Source: Burkholderiaceae bacterium (GTDB lineage: Bacteria; Pseudomonadota; Gammaproteobacteria; Burkholderiales; Burkholderiaceae). From it: 6,705 nt of DNA. Below, one piece after another: positions 1 through 6,705 of the stretch. The stretch lies in assembly GCA_947461335.1 (NCBI GenBank), contig CANHLB010000097.1, positions 1-6,705 of the forward strand. Reading direction: 5' to 3'. Position 1 is the first letter of the stretch; each line of letters starts with the position of its first letter. A model generated the notes under the pieces. That model was not told the DNA's origin. It worked only from the letters and a program-made list of their open reading frames with translations, and searched no databases. The position numbers and the translations under genes were made by a program.

Positions 1-950
1 GCTTGAATAGGAAAATCTAAACCAGCACTAGAAGGGAATTCTCCAGCTTTCTGCAAACGAGAATAAGACTTTGAAATATCGTAAGAGGCCCCCAAGAGCA
101 GGGTGACTAGTGCAGGACTAATATCCTCTTTAGCTACTAATGTAGCTGTCGCTGCGACTACTTGAATATCCTGACGCGGTAAATCATGCGAAATGCTTAA
201 TAAACCTCTAGGCACGTTAACCTTAGAAAGATATGGCAAGTTACGCGTATAAGCATCGGCTTGCTCAAAGCTCATTAAGCGAATGCCCGGGATTTCATAG
301 AATTTTTTGAGAATAGGTGCTTCAGCAGCTACCACAATAAATACAGCGTCTAACTCTCCCCTGTTGAGTTTATCGATAGCCTCATCGGGTTTAAGCTTCT
401 CTGCACGAAGTTCAGCTTCTGATAAACCACTAATTTGTAATAATGTCTTGCTAAGTGCTAGGGTGCCACTACCTTCGTTACCAATGGAAATACGCTTACC
501 CTTCAATTGTCCTAATACACGTAAGCCACCTTCACTTTTAAAAGCAGCTTCGCGGTACCATACCCATACTGGTTCATAAAATATTCCAGCAATAGAAACT
601 AGCTTGGGATATTTACTAACATCGGCTATGCCACCCTGAACCATCGCAAAATCAACATCAGAATGCGGGTCATTTAGAAGCGCAAGATTATCGATACTTC
701 CACCTGTTGCCATTAAGTCAAGTTTGACACCATCGTTCGCAAGCTCCGTCTTTAGGCGCTCTCCAAACTGGTAATACAGCCCCGTCGGAAAACCCGTGGC
801 CATATCTATTACCTTAGGGGGAGGTGGAATCAAAATCCATAAAACACCAAAGATGATGATTAATGCTGTCAAAAAGCCAGCCGCAATCACTAGTGGGTTA
901 TAAATGTGCCTTTTGATAGATTTCATAAAAGTCTCGTCTGTTTTTTGCAT
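1..950 (-). CDS. TAXI-family TRAP-type solute-binding protein, membrane-anchored (partial, C-terminus beyond window)
   Basis: I read this minus-strand frame by hand from an ATG at 950; it stays open for 316 codons and leaves through the left edge, so the C-terminus is missing. It resembles the TAXI (TRAP-associated extracytoplasmic immunogenic) family, periplasmic binding proteins thought to deliver small organic ligands to TRAP transporters. Residues about 18-41 form one hydrophobic segment after a basic start (KSIKRH), followed directly by four prolines, which suggests an uncleaved N-terminal anchor rather than a cleaved signal. Family-like motifs follow: TGFPTGLYYQFG (52-63), ATGGSIDNLALL (81-92), DFAMVQGG (100-107) and GNEGSGTLALS (157-167). 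The ligand cannot be told from the sequence. A second ATG at 926 (M9) is an alternative start; neither has a strong Shine-Dalgarno, although GGGG lies 4 nt before the first. It follows ccmI by 85 bp on the same strand. No TRAP membrane subunits are visible. Family call fairly secure; role unknown. Confidence 0.87.
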   Translation of the reverse strand, partial: MQKTDETFMKSIKRHIYNPLVIAAGFLTALIIIFGVLWILIPPPPKVIDMATGFPTGLYYQFGERLKTELANDGVKLDLMATGGSIDNLALLNDPHSDVDFAMVQGGIADVSKYPKLVSIAGIFYEPVWVWYREAAFKSEGGLRVLGQLKGKRISIGNEGSGTLALSKTLLQISGLSEAELRAEKLKPDEAIDKLNRGELDAVFIVVAAEAPILKKFYEIPGIRLMSFEQADAYTRNLPYLSKVNVPRGLLSISHDLPRQDIQVVAATATLVAKEDISPALVTLLLGASYDISKSYSRLQKAGEFPSSAGLDFPIQ

Positions 951-1035
951 TATGCCCCGAGAGCAAAAATAGCATGAAGACTATGTAGAAGCAGGCAGAT
1001 AAGGGGCTCAGGATCAAGCTAAAGCACGATTATCT
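951..1035 (-). other. Intergenic gap between ccmI and the TAXI gene
   Basis: This is the only true intergenic stretch in the window. On the transcribed strand I see no strong GC-rich hairpin with a T-run and no clear -35/-10 pair. The best hairpin candidate is an AT-rich 4-5 bp stem (ATAG/CTAT, 984-969) running into five T's, too weak to call a terminator. A GCCCC/GGGGC inverted pair (1007-1003 and 958-954) brackets the gap, and its downstream arm includes the only purine-rich sequence just before the TAXI ATG. Read-through from the ccm operon into the TAXI gene is therefore plausible but unproven. Confidence 0.5.
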
Positions 1036-2223
1036 TTACTGCCTCACTTGATCAATCATCAATATGACATTTTTTGCACCAAGCTTTACGATTTGGGCGG
1101 ATGAGATTAAGTCTCCAGACTCTGGTTTTGCCATTCCTGTCTTTGAAACTCTGACTTCAATAGATGCCTCAGATAGTTGTGAAAGCGGTGCACTTGGATT
1201 TAGCGCAAGAGCATCGGTTAATGAGAAATTCATTGGAAAGTCAGTCACAGCAGTTTTAAGGACCGCCACCGGCATACGCTCGCCAGGTTTACGTGCAATG
1301 ACCATGATGACGTCACCAGGCTTAAGTTTCGATTTCAAATCTGCTACCAATTCAATCTTGCCGCTAATCCCTTTGCTGTCAGGAGGAGTATTTTTAGTGG
1401 GCAAACCACCTTTGCTGCGCGCCTCAGCAATGGATTCCCCTATAGATCGAGCCTCTTCTGAACCTGGTGGCAATTGCTTGGCAAGCTTTTCCCAAGTTTG
1501 TACTGCGGCTTTGTAATTTCCAGCCGTATAAGAGGCTGTTCCTGATAACCAAAGGGCCATTAAATTATTGGGGTCTAGCTTTAATGCCTGATTGATGAGC
1601 TGCAGAGGTTTACCTGCAAAATTACCGTTAGCATTACTGGCGAGAGTATCAGCGTAGTCTGCTAACAGCTGTGGGTCTGAGCCAACAAAATCACCGGCAC
1701 GCTCATAAGCTTTAGCTGCCTCCTCGTTGCGACCCAAAATACGGTAGGAACGAGCGAGCATTACCCAGCCTTTAAAATTCGTTGGATCTTGCTCCATCTT
1801 CGCTGCAAATTCAGTCACCATTTTCTCGACACCCTCTCGAGTCATAGGCTGCTGTACATTTTGCTCTGCGATACGAGGGGCATCGCCTAAAGTCAAATAG
1901 AGGCCTGAAGAGAGTAAAGCAACAAATAGGCAAAGGCCAACCACAGTCTTTTTAGTAGAGCCCATCTCAGAGCGATCATCTTCCTCATTTGTGTCCTGAA
2001 AAAGTCGTTGCCGTATTTCAGCATGAGCCATTTCATAATCCACAGAAGTGATGGAGCCCATTGTTAGCTCTGCATCCAGCTTCTCAAGCTCTTCACGATA
2101 AATTGCCGCATTCATTTGACGGCGTGAGGTTGCCTCACTCTTTGAGGGGAAAATAAATGGGCGCAAAAGTAATACCAGCACCAAAACTAGTAAGAGAAAA
2201 GCGGCGATTAGAAAACTAGTCAT
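1036..2223 (-). CDS. ccmI: Cytochrome c maturation protein CcmI (CycH), apocytochrome c chaperone
   Basis: CcmI binds the C-terminal region of apocytochrome c in the periplasm and hands it to the CcmF-CcmH heme ligation complex. The 395-residue protein has the complete layout of the family. There is a first membrane helix at about 3-22. A cytoplasmic loop follows (about 25-90), with the typical YREELEKLDAEL stretch at 42-53. A second helix spans about 93-112, then a periplasmic TPR domain from about 130 to 260 (WVMLARSYRILGRNEEAAKAY, LMALWLSGTASYTAGNYKAA). A C-terminal beta-rich domain runs from about 285 to 392, including the conserved-looking KPGERMPVAVLK. It is thus the full two-part CcmI, separate from CcmH, unlike E. 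coli where the two are fused. The ATG overlaps the ccmH stop by 1 nt (TAATG), with GGAAAAG a few bases upstream. It is the last ccm gene of the block. Confidence 0.95.
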   Translation of the reverse strand: MTSFLIAAFLLLVLVLVLLLRPFIFPSKSEATSRRQMNAAIYREELEKLDAELTMGSITSVDYEMAHAEIRQRLFQDTNEEDDRSEMGSTKKTVVGLCLFVALLSSGLYLTLGDAPRIAEQNVQQPMTREGVEKMVTEFAAKMEQDPTNFKGWVMLARSYRILGRNEEAAKAYERAGDFVGSDPQLLADYADTLASNANGNFAGKPLQLINQALKLDPNNLMALWLSGTASYTAGNYKAAVQTWEKLAKQLPPGSEEARSIGESIAEARSKGGLPTKNTPPDSKGISGKIELVADLKSKLKPGDVIMVIARKPGERMPVAVLKTAVTDFPMNFSLTDALALNPSAPLSQLSEASIEVRVSKTGMAKPESGDLISSAQIVKLGAKNVILMIDQVRQ

Positions 2224-2687
2224 TAACTATCTTTTCCAGCGTTATTAAGGAGGGCATCAATTTTTTGATTGTCTTCAGCAGACAAAGTGACGCTAAGCAC
2301 ACGACTATTTCTGCGACGCAGATAAATCAATAATCCAGCAATACCAACCATCAGAATAACAAAAGGTCCAATCCAAAGTATCAAAGTAATGGGTTTGACT
2401 GGGGGGCGGTACAAAACAAAGTCGCCATAACGTTCGACCATGAAGTTTCTAATTTGATCGTCGCTCTTCCCCTCTTTAATTAAGGTCCGGATTTCTCGAC
2501 GGAGATCATTTGCTAAATCGGAGCGGGATCCAGCTAAGGACTCATTTTGGCAAACTAAGCAACGCATTTCTTCAGAGATACTAATGAGCCGTTGTTCTAT
2601 CAGTGGGTCATCCGCCAAAGGTACAGCATCCTTAGCGCAAACTATCAGACTAACAATACAGAGCGTAATGAAAAGTACTTTTTTCAT
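2223..2687 (-). CDS. ccmH: Cytochrome c maturation protein CcmH, thiol oxidoreductase of the heme ligation complex
   Basis: CcmH is a membrane-anchored periplasmic thiol protein that acts with CcmG to reduce or resolve the CXXCH cysteines of apocytochrome c before heme attachment. The 154-residue product has an N-terminal signal sequence (about 1-18), the diagnostic RCLVC motif (R42, C43, C46) followed by QNESLAGSRSDLANDLR, and the family stretch FMVERYGDFVLYRPP (82-96). One membrane helix follows at about 103-123 and a short, basic then acidic, cytoplasmic tail ends the protein. It corresponds to the N-terminal part of the E. coli CcmH fusion; the TPR part is the separate ccmI downstream. 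The ATG overlaps the ccmG stop as ATGA, with the purine-rich GAAGAAG just upstream. The signal ends in LIVC (14-17), only a poor match to a lipoprotein box. Confidence 0.96.
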   Translation of the reverse strand: MKKVLFITLCIVSLIVCAKDAVPLADDPLIEQRLISISEEMRCLVCQNESLAGSRSDLANDLRREIRTLIKEGKSDDQIRNFMVERYGDFVLYRPPVKPITLILWIGPFVILMVGIAGLLIYLRRRNSRVLSVTLSAEDNQKIDALLNNAGKDS

Positions 2688-3214
2688 GACTTCTTCAATT
2701 CACTCAGTAATGGATAAATCTTTTGATTGAGAACAGTAGGGGAGATAGGGCCAACATGTTTAAACCGAATGATGCCCGCCTTATCAATCACATAGGTTTC
2801 AGGTACACCATACACTCCGTAATCAATGCCTACTCGGCCATTAGCATCAAAGGCTGAGAGTAAATATGGATTGCCTTGCGAAGCAAGCATTGCGAGTGCA
2901 TCCGCACGCTGGTCTTTGTAATCTAAGCCAATGATAGGCGCCATCTGCGATTTTGCAAGTTCGACCAAGACAGGATGTTCTTCACGGCAAGCAACGCACC
3001 AAGATGCCCAAACATTTAAAACCCAGACCTGCCCTTTCATACTGGCAGGAGAGAAAGTCTTATTGGGCTCAGATAACTGAGGGATGTCAAAAGCTGGGGC
3101 TATTTTATTGATTAAGGGTGATGGCAATTCATGAGGATCGCGATTTAAACCAATCGCCAAGAAGACAACCAAGACAAAAAAGAGCACTAAAGGAATTAGA
3201 AACTTTGCTTTCAT
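2684..3214 (-). CDS. ccmG: Cytochrome c maturation thioredoxin-like protein CcmG (DsbE)
   Basis: CcmG is a membrane-tethered periplasmic thioredoxin-like protein that reduces disulfides in apocytochrome c and CcmH, using electrons supplied by CcdA or DsbD. The 176-residue protein has an N-terminal anchor helix (about 5-22). A thioredoxin fold follows, with VWVLNVWASWCVACREEHP at 63-81 carrying the redox pair C73 and C76. The loop GVPETYVID (136-144) supplies the cis-proline P138, and the acidic residue of PET is typical of CcmG/DsbE rather than of general thioredoxins. The family insertion GLDYKD (96-101) and the GRVGIDYGVYGVPET stretch are also present. The dipeptide between the cysteines is Val-Ala, whereas E. 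coli has Pro-Thr. ATGA overlap with the ccmF stop supports the start. Confidence 0.96.
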   Translation of the reverse strand: MKAKFLIPLVLFFVLVVFLAIGLNRDPHELPSPLINKIAPAFDIPQLSEPNKTFSPASMKGQVWVLNVWASWCVACREEHPVLVELAKSQMAPIIGLDYKDQRADALAMLASQGNPYLLSAFDANGRVGIDYGVYGVPETYVIDKAGIIRFKHVGPISPTVLNQKIYPLLSELKKS

Positions 3215-5130
3215 ACTGCATGTCTCTTTAACTTAATACGATAGCGCTTATCAGAGATTGCCAAAACACCGCCTAAGGCCATTAATAAACAACCGCCCCA
3301 AATCCAGTCCACAAAGGGCTTGTAATAAACGCGTACAGCCCAGGATTTATCAGATAGCTCTTCACCCAAAGAAACATAAATGTCCCGTGTAAGCCCTGCA
3401 TCAATCGCTGCCTCAGTCATTGGCATAGTTGAGGAAAAATAATTACGCTTTTCTGGATACAGGGTTGCCTCAGTATTGCCATTTTTGCTGAGCAAGAAAG
3501 TACCTCTCATCGCCTGATAATTTGGCCCCGGCACAAGATTGACGCCCTGCAGCTGAATTTGATAGCCACCGACTGAGACTGTTTCCCCAGTCGACATACG
3601 AACATCTTTTTCTTCTTGATAAGCCCCAACCATGGTCACACCAATAGTAAAAACAGCTATACCTAAATGCGCTAACTGCATGCCAATAAATGAACGCGTA
3701 GGTTTACCTACTTTAGCCTGACGAATAATTTGCAAGCATCCAGAACTGATTACCCAAAAAGCTAATAAGAAACCAAGTCCCGCCAACCAAGTGAACTCAC
3801 CCATCATCAAGGGAATACTGATACCAGCAATCACTGCTACTAAACCTGCAAGCCATAAGCGCTTGATTACTTTTAGAAGATCAGAGCTTTTCCAGTTGGT
3901 CCAAGGGCCTATACCCATCAATACCAACAATGGAGCCATGATAGGTACAAATACACTATTGAAATAAGGGGGGCCTACAGAGATTTTCCCAAGATGCAAT
4001 GCATCAATGAGTAAGGGATAAAGAGTACCGAGTAGGACAGATCCAGCAGATACTACTAAGAAAACATTTCCCAGTAAGATAAAAGTCTCTCTAGAGCTCA
4101 GGCTAAATTTTCCGCCCATAGTACTTTTTGGCGCACGAATTGCATACAAGATTAATGAAGAGCCAACTACTAAGACCAAAAAGATCAGAATAAAAACACC
4201 GCGCTTAGGGTCTGTAGCAAATGCATGTACTGATGTCAGAACACCCGAACGCACTAAAAATGTCCCTAATAGGGAGAGTGAGAAAGCAGTAATAGCCAGC
4301 AAAACTGTCCAGCTCTTAAAGCCCCCGCGCTTCTCTGTTACAGCCAATGAATGCAATAGTGCAGTTCCTACCAGCCAAGGTATGAAAGATGCATTCTCAA
4401 CGGGATCCCAAAACCACCAACCACCCCAACCAAGTTCGTAATATGCCCACCAGGAACCTAGCGCAATACCTAAAGTTAAAAATACCCATGCAGCCGTTGT
4501 CCATGGACGTGACCAGCGCGCCCATGCAGCATCCAATCTTCCAGATAATAAAGACGCAATCGCAAAAGCAAAGGCTACCGAGAATCCAACATAACCCATA
4601 TAGAGCATGGGCGGATGAAACACTAGACCAGGATCTTGCAATAGTGGATTTAAAGAGCGGCCATCTTGTGCAGCAGGCAGCAAGCGTTCAAATGGATTTG
4701 AGGTTGTGAGAATAAAAAGCAGAAGTCCACTCATCACCAAGCCCAAAACACCAATCACTCTTGCAACCATAAACTCATCTAAAGCTTTAGATAGTTGAGC
4801 AACTAAAATAGTCCAAGTACTTAATAAGAAAACCCATAAGAGCAATGAACCTTCATGTCCACCCCACACTGCCCCTAAACGATACATGACAGGCATCTGA
4901 GAATTAGAGTGCTCAGCGACATAAAGTACAGAGAAGTCGTTGATATAAAAACTCCAGGCCAAGATTACAAAGGCAGTGGCAAGTAATAAGAAAACTGTTT
5001 GAGCGGTAGGTCTTGCTAGCATTAGCCACTCTCGGCGACCCTGATGTGCACCCACCAGAGGAAGAACTCCTTGAATGATGGCTACACAAAGCGCCAGAAT
5101 TAATGCGTAATGCCCAAACTCAGGAATCAT
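3211..5130 (-). CDS. ccmF: Heme lyase subunit CcmF, cytochrome c-type biogenesis
   Basis: CcmF is the large integral membrane subunit of the holocytochrome c synthetase: it takes heme from holo-CcmE and ligates it to apocytochrome c together with CcmH and CcmI. At 639 residues it matches the usual family length of about 640-660. The sequence is dominated by hydrophobic helices, with the tryptophan-rich heme-handling motif [14 protein letters not shown] at 235-248. The histidines expected for the periplasmic heme site and the internal b-type heme are in place: H172 ([10 protein letters not shown]), H260 (ALLHSLAV), H302 (SVHAFATDP) and H488 (QLAHLG). A large periplasmic domain (about 505-600) precedes the last helix. 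The ATG overlaps the ccmE stop as ATGA, and GGAAG lies 6 nt upstream (5141-5137), a good Shine-Dalgarno within the end of ccmE. No truncation is seen. Confidence 0.98.
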   Translation of the reverse strand: MIPEFGHYALILALCVAIIQGVLPLVGAHQGRREWLMLARPTAQTVFLLLATAFVILAWSFYINDFSVLYVAEHSNSQMPVMYRLGAVWGGHEGSLLLWVFLLSTWTILVAQLSKALDEFMVARVIGVLGLVMSGLLLFILTTSNPFERLLPAAQDGRSLNPLLQDPGLVFHPPMLYMGYVGFSVAFAFAIASLLSGRLDAAWARWSRPWTTAAWVFLTLGIALGSWWAYYELGWGGWWFWDPVENASFIPWLVGTALLHSLAVTEKRGGFKSWTVLLAITAFSLSLLGTFLVRSGVLTSVHAFATDPKRGVFILIFLVLVVGSSLILYAIRAPKSTMGGKFSLSSRETFILLGNVFLVVSAGSVLLGTLYPLLIDALHLGKISVGPPYFNSVFVPIMAPLLVLMGIGPWTNWKSSDLLKVIKRLWLAGLVAVIAGISIPLMMGEFTWLAGLGFLLAFWVISSGCLQIIRQAKVGKPTRSFIGMQLAHLGIAVFTIGVTMVGAYQEEKDVRMSTGETVSVGGYQIQLQGVNLVPGPNYQAMRGTFLLSKNGNTEATLYPEKRNYFSSTMPMTEAAIDAGLTRDIYVSLGEELSDKSWAVRVYYKPFVDWIWGGCLLMALGGVLAISDKRYRIKLKRHAV

Positions 5131-5561
5131 TTAGCACTTCCATTTTTTTGGGCTTGCTCTAAAGCGTGCTTTGCTTCGGGAGGCATATAGTTTTCATCAT
5201 GTTTAGCAAGAACTTCACTAGCAACAAATTCACCGTTGGCATTTAAACGACCTTGAATGACTGCGCCCTTACCTTCTTTGAATAAATCAGGAAGAATGCC
5301 TGTATAGGCAACAGGAATATCTTTAACGAGATCGGTAATCACAAAGTGCACTGTTAAGCCATCACGTTTGACAGAGCCCTCTTTCACCATACCGCCAATC
5401 CGAAATGCTTGACCCTGGGGCGCCTTACCAGCAGCAACCTCACTGGGGGTTACATACAAAGCAATATTGCTATTAAGCGCATTCAGAATCAATAGTGCTG
5501 CAACCCCAATGACGGCTAAGGCAGCAATAATGATTAGTGCACGTTTATGTCTTGGTTTCAC
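5127..5561 (-). CDS. ccmE: Heme chaperone CcmE, GTG start
   Basis: CcmE is a periplasmic, membrane-anchored chaperone that binds heme covalently at a histidine after loading by CcmC and passes it to CcmF. The 144-residue protein begins with a basic stretch (MKPRHKR) and a single helix at about 8-28, then [12 protein letters not shown] (31-42), which closely follows the family pattern. The OB-fold beta domain includes [12 protein letters not shown] (53-64) and [14 protein letters not shown] (84-97). The heme-attachment motif is HDENY at 121-125, giving H121 as the covalent ligand and Y125 as the axial ligand of the HxxxY class. A flexible hydrophilic tail ends the protein. The start codon is GTG, overlapping the ccmD stop as GTGA; it gives an N-terminus aligned with known CcmE, and no better in-frame ATG is seen nearby. 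Confidence 0.96.
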   Translation of the reverse strand: MKPRHKRALIIIAALAVIGVAALLILNALNSNIALYVTPSEVAAGKAPQGQAFRIGGMVKEGSVKRDGLTVHFVITDLVKDIPVAYTGILPDLFKEGKGAVIQGRLNANGEFVASEVLAKHDENYMPPEAKHALEQAQKNGSAK

Positions 5562-5746
5562 TTACTACTTTCTCTATCAAACTGTTCGGCCAAGCATTCT
5601 TGTTTGAGTCTGCGCACGCTCGCCTTAAAGCGAGCACGAATCACTAATGGCTCAAGCAATAAGACTAGGGCACAAACGCCAAAACTACTCCATACATAAA
5701 GTGCGTAGCCACCCATGGCGAAAAATTCGGCAGGACTATTCCACAT
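5558..5746 (-). CDS. ccmD: Heme exporter protein CcmD, small membrane subunit
   Basis: CcmD is a small single-pass membrane protein needed to release heme-loaded CcmE from the CcmABC complex. The 62-residue product has the family signature [18 protein letters not shown] (7-24) leading into a membrane helix (about 14-34), followed by a positively charged cytoplasmic tail ([12 protein letters not shown]). Its size and position between ccmC and ccmE are standard. The start is well supported: the ATG overlaps the ccmC stop by 1 nt (TGATG), and a strong Shine-Dalgarno, GAGGTG at 5760-5755, sits 8 nt upstream inside the end of ccmC. Confidence 0.94.
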   Translation of the reverse strand: MWNSPAEFFAMGGYALYVWSSFGVCALVLLLEPLVIRARFKASVRRLKQECLAEQFDRESSK

Positions 5747-6522
5747 CAGTTTTTCACCTCATCTAATTGTCGCACCCAATCAGTATGTGCTTCACGCTCC
5801 AGAATGATTGCCCGCACGCGCATTAAACCCACCGCAATTGAATACATCCAAAAGCATAAAGCCATTAATAACATTCCCCACAGCATGGTCTGAGCCATCG
5901 CAGGAGATTTGGTTAGAGAGACGGAAGCGCCTTGATGCAGGGTATTCCACCATTTCACTGAAAAATAGATAATAGGTATGTTCACAACACCAAGCAAAGC
6001 CAAAATTGCGCCGGCCTTATCTGCTCTACGCACGTTATCAATAGAGGCTTGGAGGGCAATAAAACCTAAATAAAGGAAGAGTAGGATTAATTCTGAAGTA
6101 AGACGGGCATCCCATACCCACCATGTACCCCACATTGGCTTACCCCAGAAGGCACCGGTCCAGAGGGATAGAAATGCCATCCAAGCACCAACTGGTGCTA
6201 AGGCTTGGGCCATCATGGCAGATAAGCGTGTATTGAAAATCAAGCCCAGTCCTGCCCATGCTGCCATGACTAAATAAATAAACATCGACATCCATGAAAC
6301 AGGCACATGAATAAAGATAATGCGGTAGCCCTGACCTTGGACTGCGTCAACCGGAGCCACAAAGAAACTAAGCCATAATCCTGCCACGCCAAATACCACA
6401 GTAAGCAGCCAAAAAATAGGTATCAGCTTTCCAGCAACCGGATAAAAAGTACTTGGGCTTGATAACTTAAACCAGTTAATCAAGCGGTTATTAGAAAAGG
6501 AAGGATTATTTACAGAATTCAT
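5746..6522 (-). CDS. ccmC: Heme transporter/handling protein CcmC
   Basis: CcmC is the integral membrane protein that presents heme to CcmE and promotes its covalent attachment. The 258-residue protein has about six membrane helices. It carries the tryptophan-rich WWD motif WGTWWVWDARLTSELIL at 131-147, and the two expected periplasmic heme-ligand histidines: H72 in FIHVPVSWMS and H196 in WWNTLHQGAS. The length is slightly above that of E. coli CcmC (245) because of a hydrophilic N-terminal extension of roughly 20-30 residues (MNSVNNPSFSNNRLINWFKL). The chosen ATG overlaps the ccmB stop as ATGA, but the upstream sequence shows no strong Shine-Dalgarno, so translation probably depends on coupling from ccmB. 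An internal later start cannot be fully excluded. Confidence 0.96.
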   Translation of the reverse strand: MNSVNNPSFSNNRLINWFKLSSPSTFYPVAGKLIPIFWLLTVVFGVAGLWLSFFVAPVDAVQGQGYRIIFIHVPVSWMSMFIYLVMAAWAGLGLIFNTRLSAMMAQALAPVGAWMAFLSLWTGAFWGKPMWGTWWVWDARLTSELILLFLYLGFIALQASIDNVRRADKAGAILALLGVVNIPIIYFSVKWWNTLHQGASVSLTKSPAMAQTMLWGMLLMALCFWMYSIAVGLMRVRAIILEREAHTDWVRQLDEVKN

Positions 6523-6705
6523 TCAATTGCAATCTTTACAGCGGCAGCACTAACCCAAGGGATAAATGCTAACGCTAAAATCAATAAAGCGCCTAGCAAG
6601 GAAAAATGGCCTGAAGTATCTAGTCCAACGCTATTGGCATAAACAGCACCAGCACCAAAAATTAATACAGGGATATACAAGGGCAAAATGAGTAGGCTCA
6701 TCAAA
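6519..6705 (-). CDS. ccmB: Heme exporter protein CcmB (partial, C-terminal about 61 residues)
   Basis: Only the 3' end of this gene is inside the window: the frame enters at the right edge and stops with TGA at 6521-6519. The 61 visible codons read LMSLLILPLYIPVLIFGAG at the left end, the conserved-looking LPLxIPVLIFG region of CcmB, then a hydrophilic loop (NSVGLDTSGHF) and a final membrane helix (LLGALLILALAFIPWVSAAAV). CcmB is the membrane subunit of the CcmAB ABC transporter, whose ATP hydrolysis drives release of holo-CcmE from CcmC-CcmD. Family proteins are about 220 residues, so roughly 160 are missing to the right. The first visible full codon is TTG and is internal leucine, not a start. 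It overlaps ccmC by 4 nt. Confidence 0.9.
   Translation of the reverse strand, partial: LMSLLILPLYIPVLIFGAGAVYANSVGLDTSGHFSLLGALLILALAFIPWVSAAAVKIAIE

Noticed and set aside
307..579. Plus-strand open frame of 90 codons
   Set aside because: It lies wholly inside the TAXI gene on the opposite strand, and its serine/leucine-rich translation matches no family I know.
965..984. Possible intrinsic terminator (ATAG/CTAT stem followed by five T's on the minus strand)
   Set aside because: The stem is only 4-5 bp and AT-rich with a 6-nt loop, far too weak to support a terminator call.
951..1035. Possible promoter for the TAXI gene in the ccmI-TAXI gap
   Set aside because: TTGATC occurs as a -35-like hexamer, but no TATAAT-like hexamer lies at about 17 bp from it.
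1064..1516. Plus-strand open frame of 150 codons
   Set aside because: It is antisense to the C-terminal half of ccmI, which is a well-supported gene; the translation shows no recognisable domain.
2637..2648. Possible lipoprotein box in CcmH (LIVC, residues 14-17)
   Set aside because: Valine before the cysteine is not the usual Gly/Ala/Ser, and CcmH proteins normally have an ordinary signal sequence plus a C-terminal helix.
4389..4709. Plus-strand open frame of 106 codons
   Set aside because: It is antisense to the conserved WWD/histidine region of ccmF, where codon constraint on the real gene explains the open frame.
6519..6704. Complete small membrane protein starting at TTG 6704
   Set aside because: The sequence matches the CcmB C-terminus and the frame is open to the window edge, so it is a truncated ccmB rather than a separate gene.

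Overview
The window is a compact block of genes read entirely from the minus strand: most of a System I cytochrome c maturation (ccm) operon, followed by a membrane-anchored TAXI-type solute-binding protein gene. By eye the base composition is moderate (roughly mid-40s % GC). Gene order, protein style and the full CcmI fit a betaproteobacterium of the Burkholderiales, and a Polynucleobacter-like freshwater bacterium is my best guess. That assignment is inference from general resemblance; I could not search databases.

Reading in the direction of transcription (right to left): the C-terminal end of ccmB (6705-6519, cut by the window edge), ccmC (6522-5746), ccmD (5746-5558), ccmE with a GTG start (5561-5127), ccmF (5130-3211), ccmG (3214-2684), ccmH (2687-2223) and ccmI (2223-1036). 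Every junction overlaps by 4 or 1 nt, so the block looks like one translationally coupled transcript. An 85-bp gap (1035-951) without a convincing terminator or promoter follows, then a TAXI-family periplasmic binding protein gene that runs off the left edge (950-1) without its C-terminus.

How the genes work together (established for System I): CcmA (expected just upstream, outside the window) and CcmB, with CcmC and CcmD, load heme onto the periplasmic chaperone CcmE and release holo-CcmE. CcmF, with CcmH and CcmI, ligates the heme to the CXXCH cysteines of apocytochrome c. CcmG and CcmH keep those cysteines reduced, and CcmI holds the apocytochrome through its TPR domain. The diagnostic residues I looked for are present: the CcmC and CcmF tryptophan-rich WWD motifs with their histidines, the CcmE HxxxY heme site, the CcmG CxxC and the CcmH RCxxC. 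All complete genes appear intact.

I found no RNA gene, mobile element, CRISPR array or obviously new system. The least explained element is the orphan TAXI protein at the end of the ccm block.
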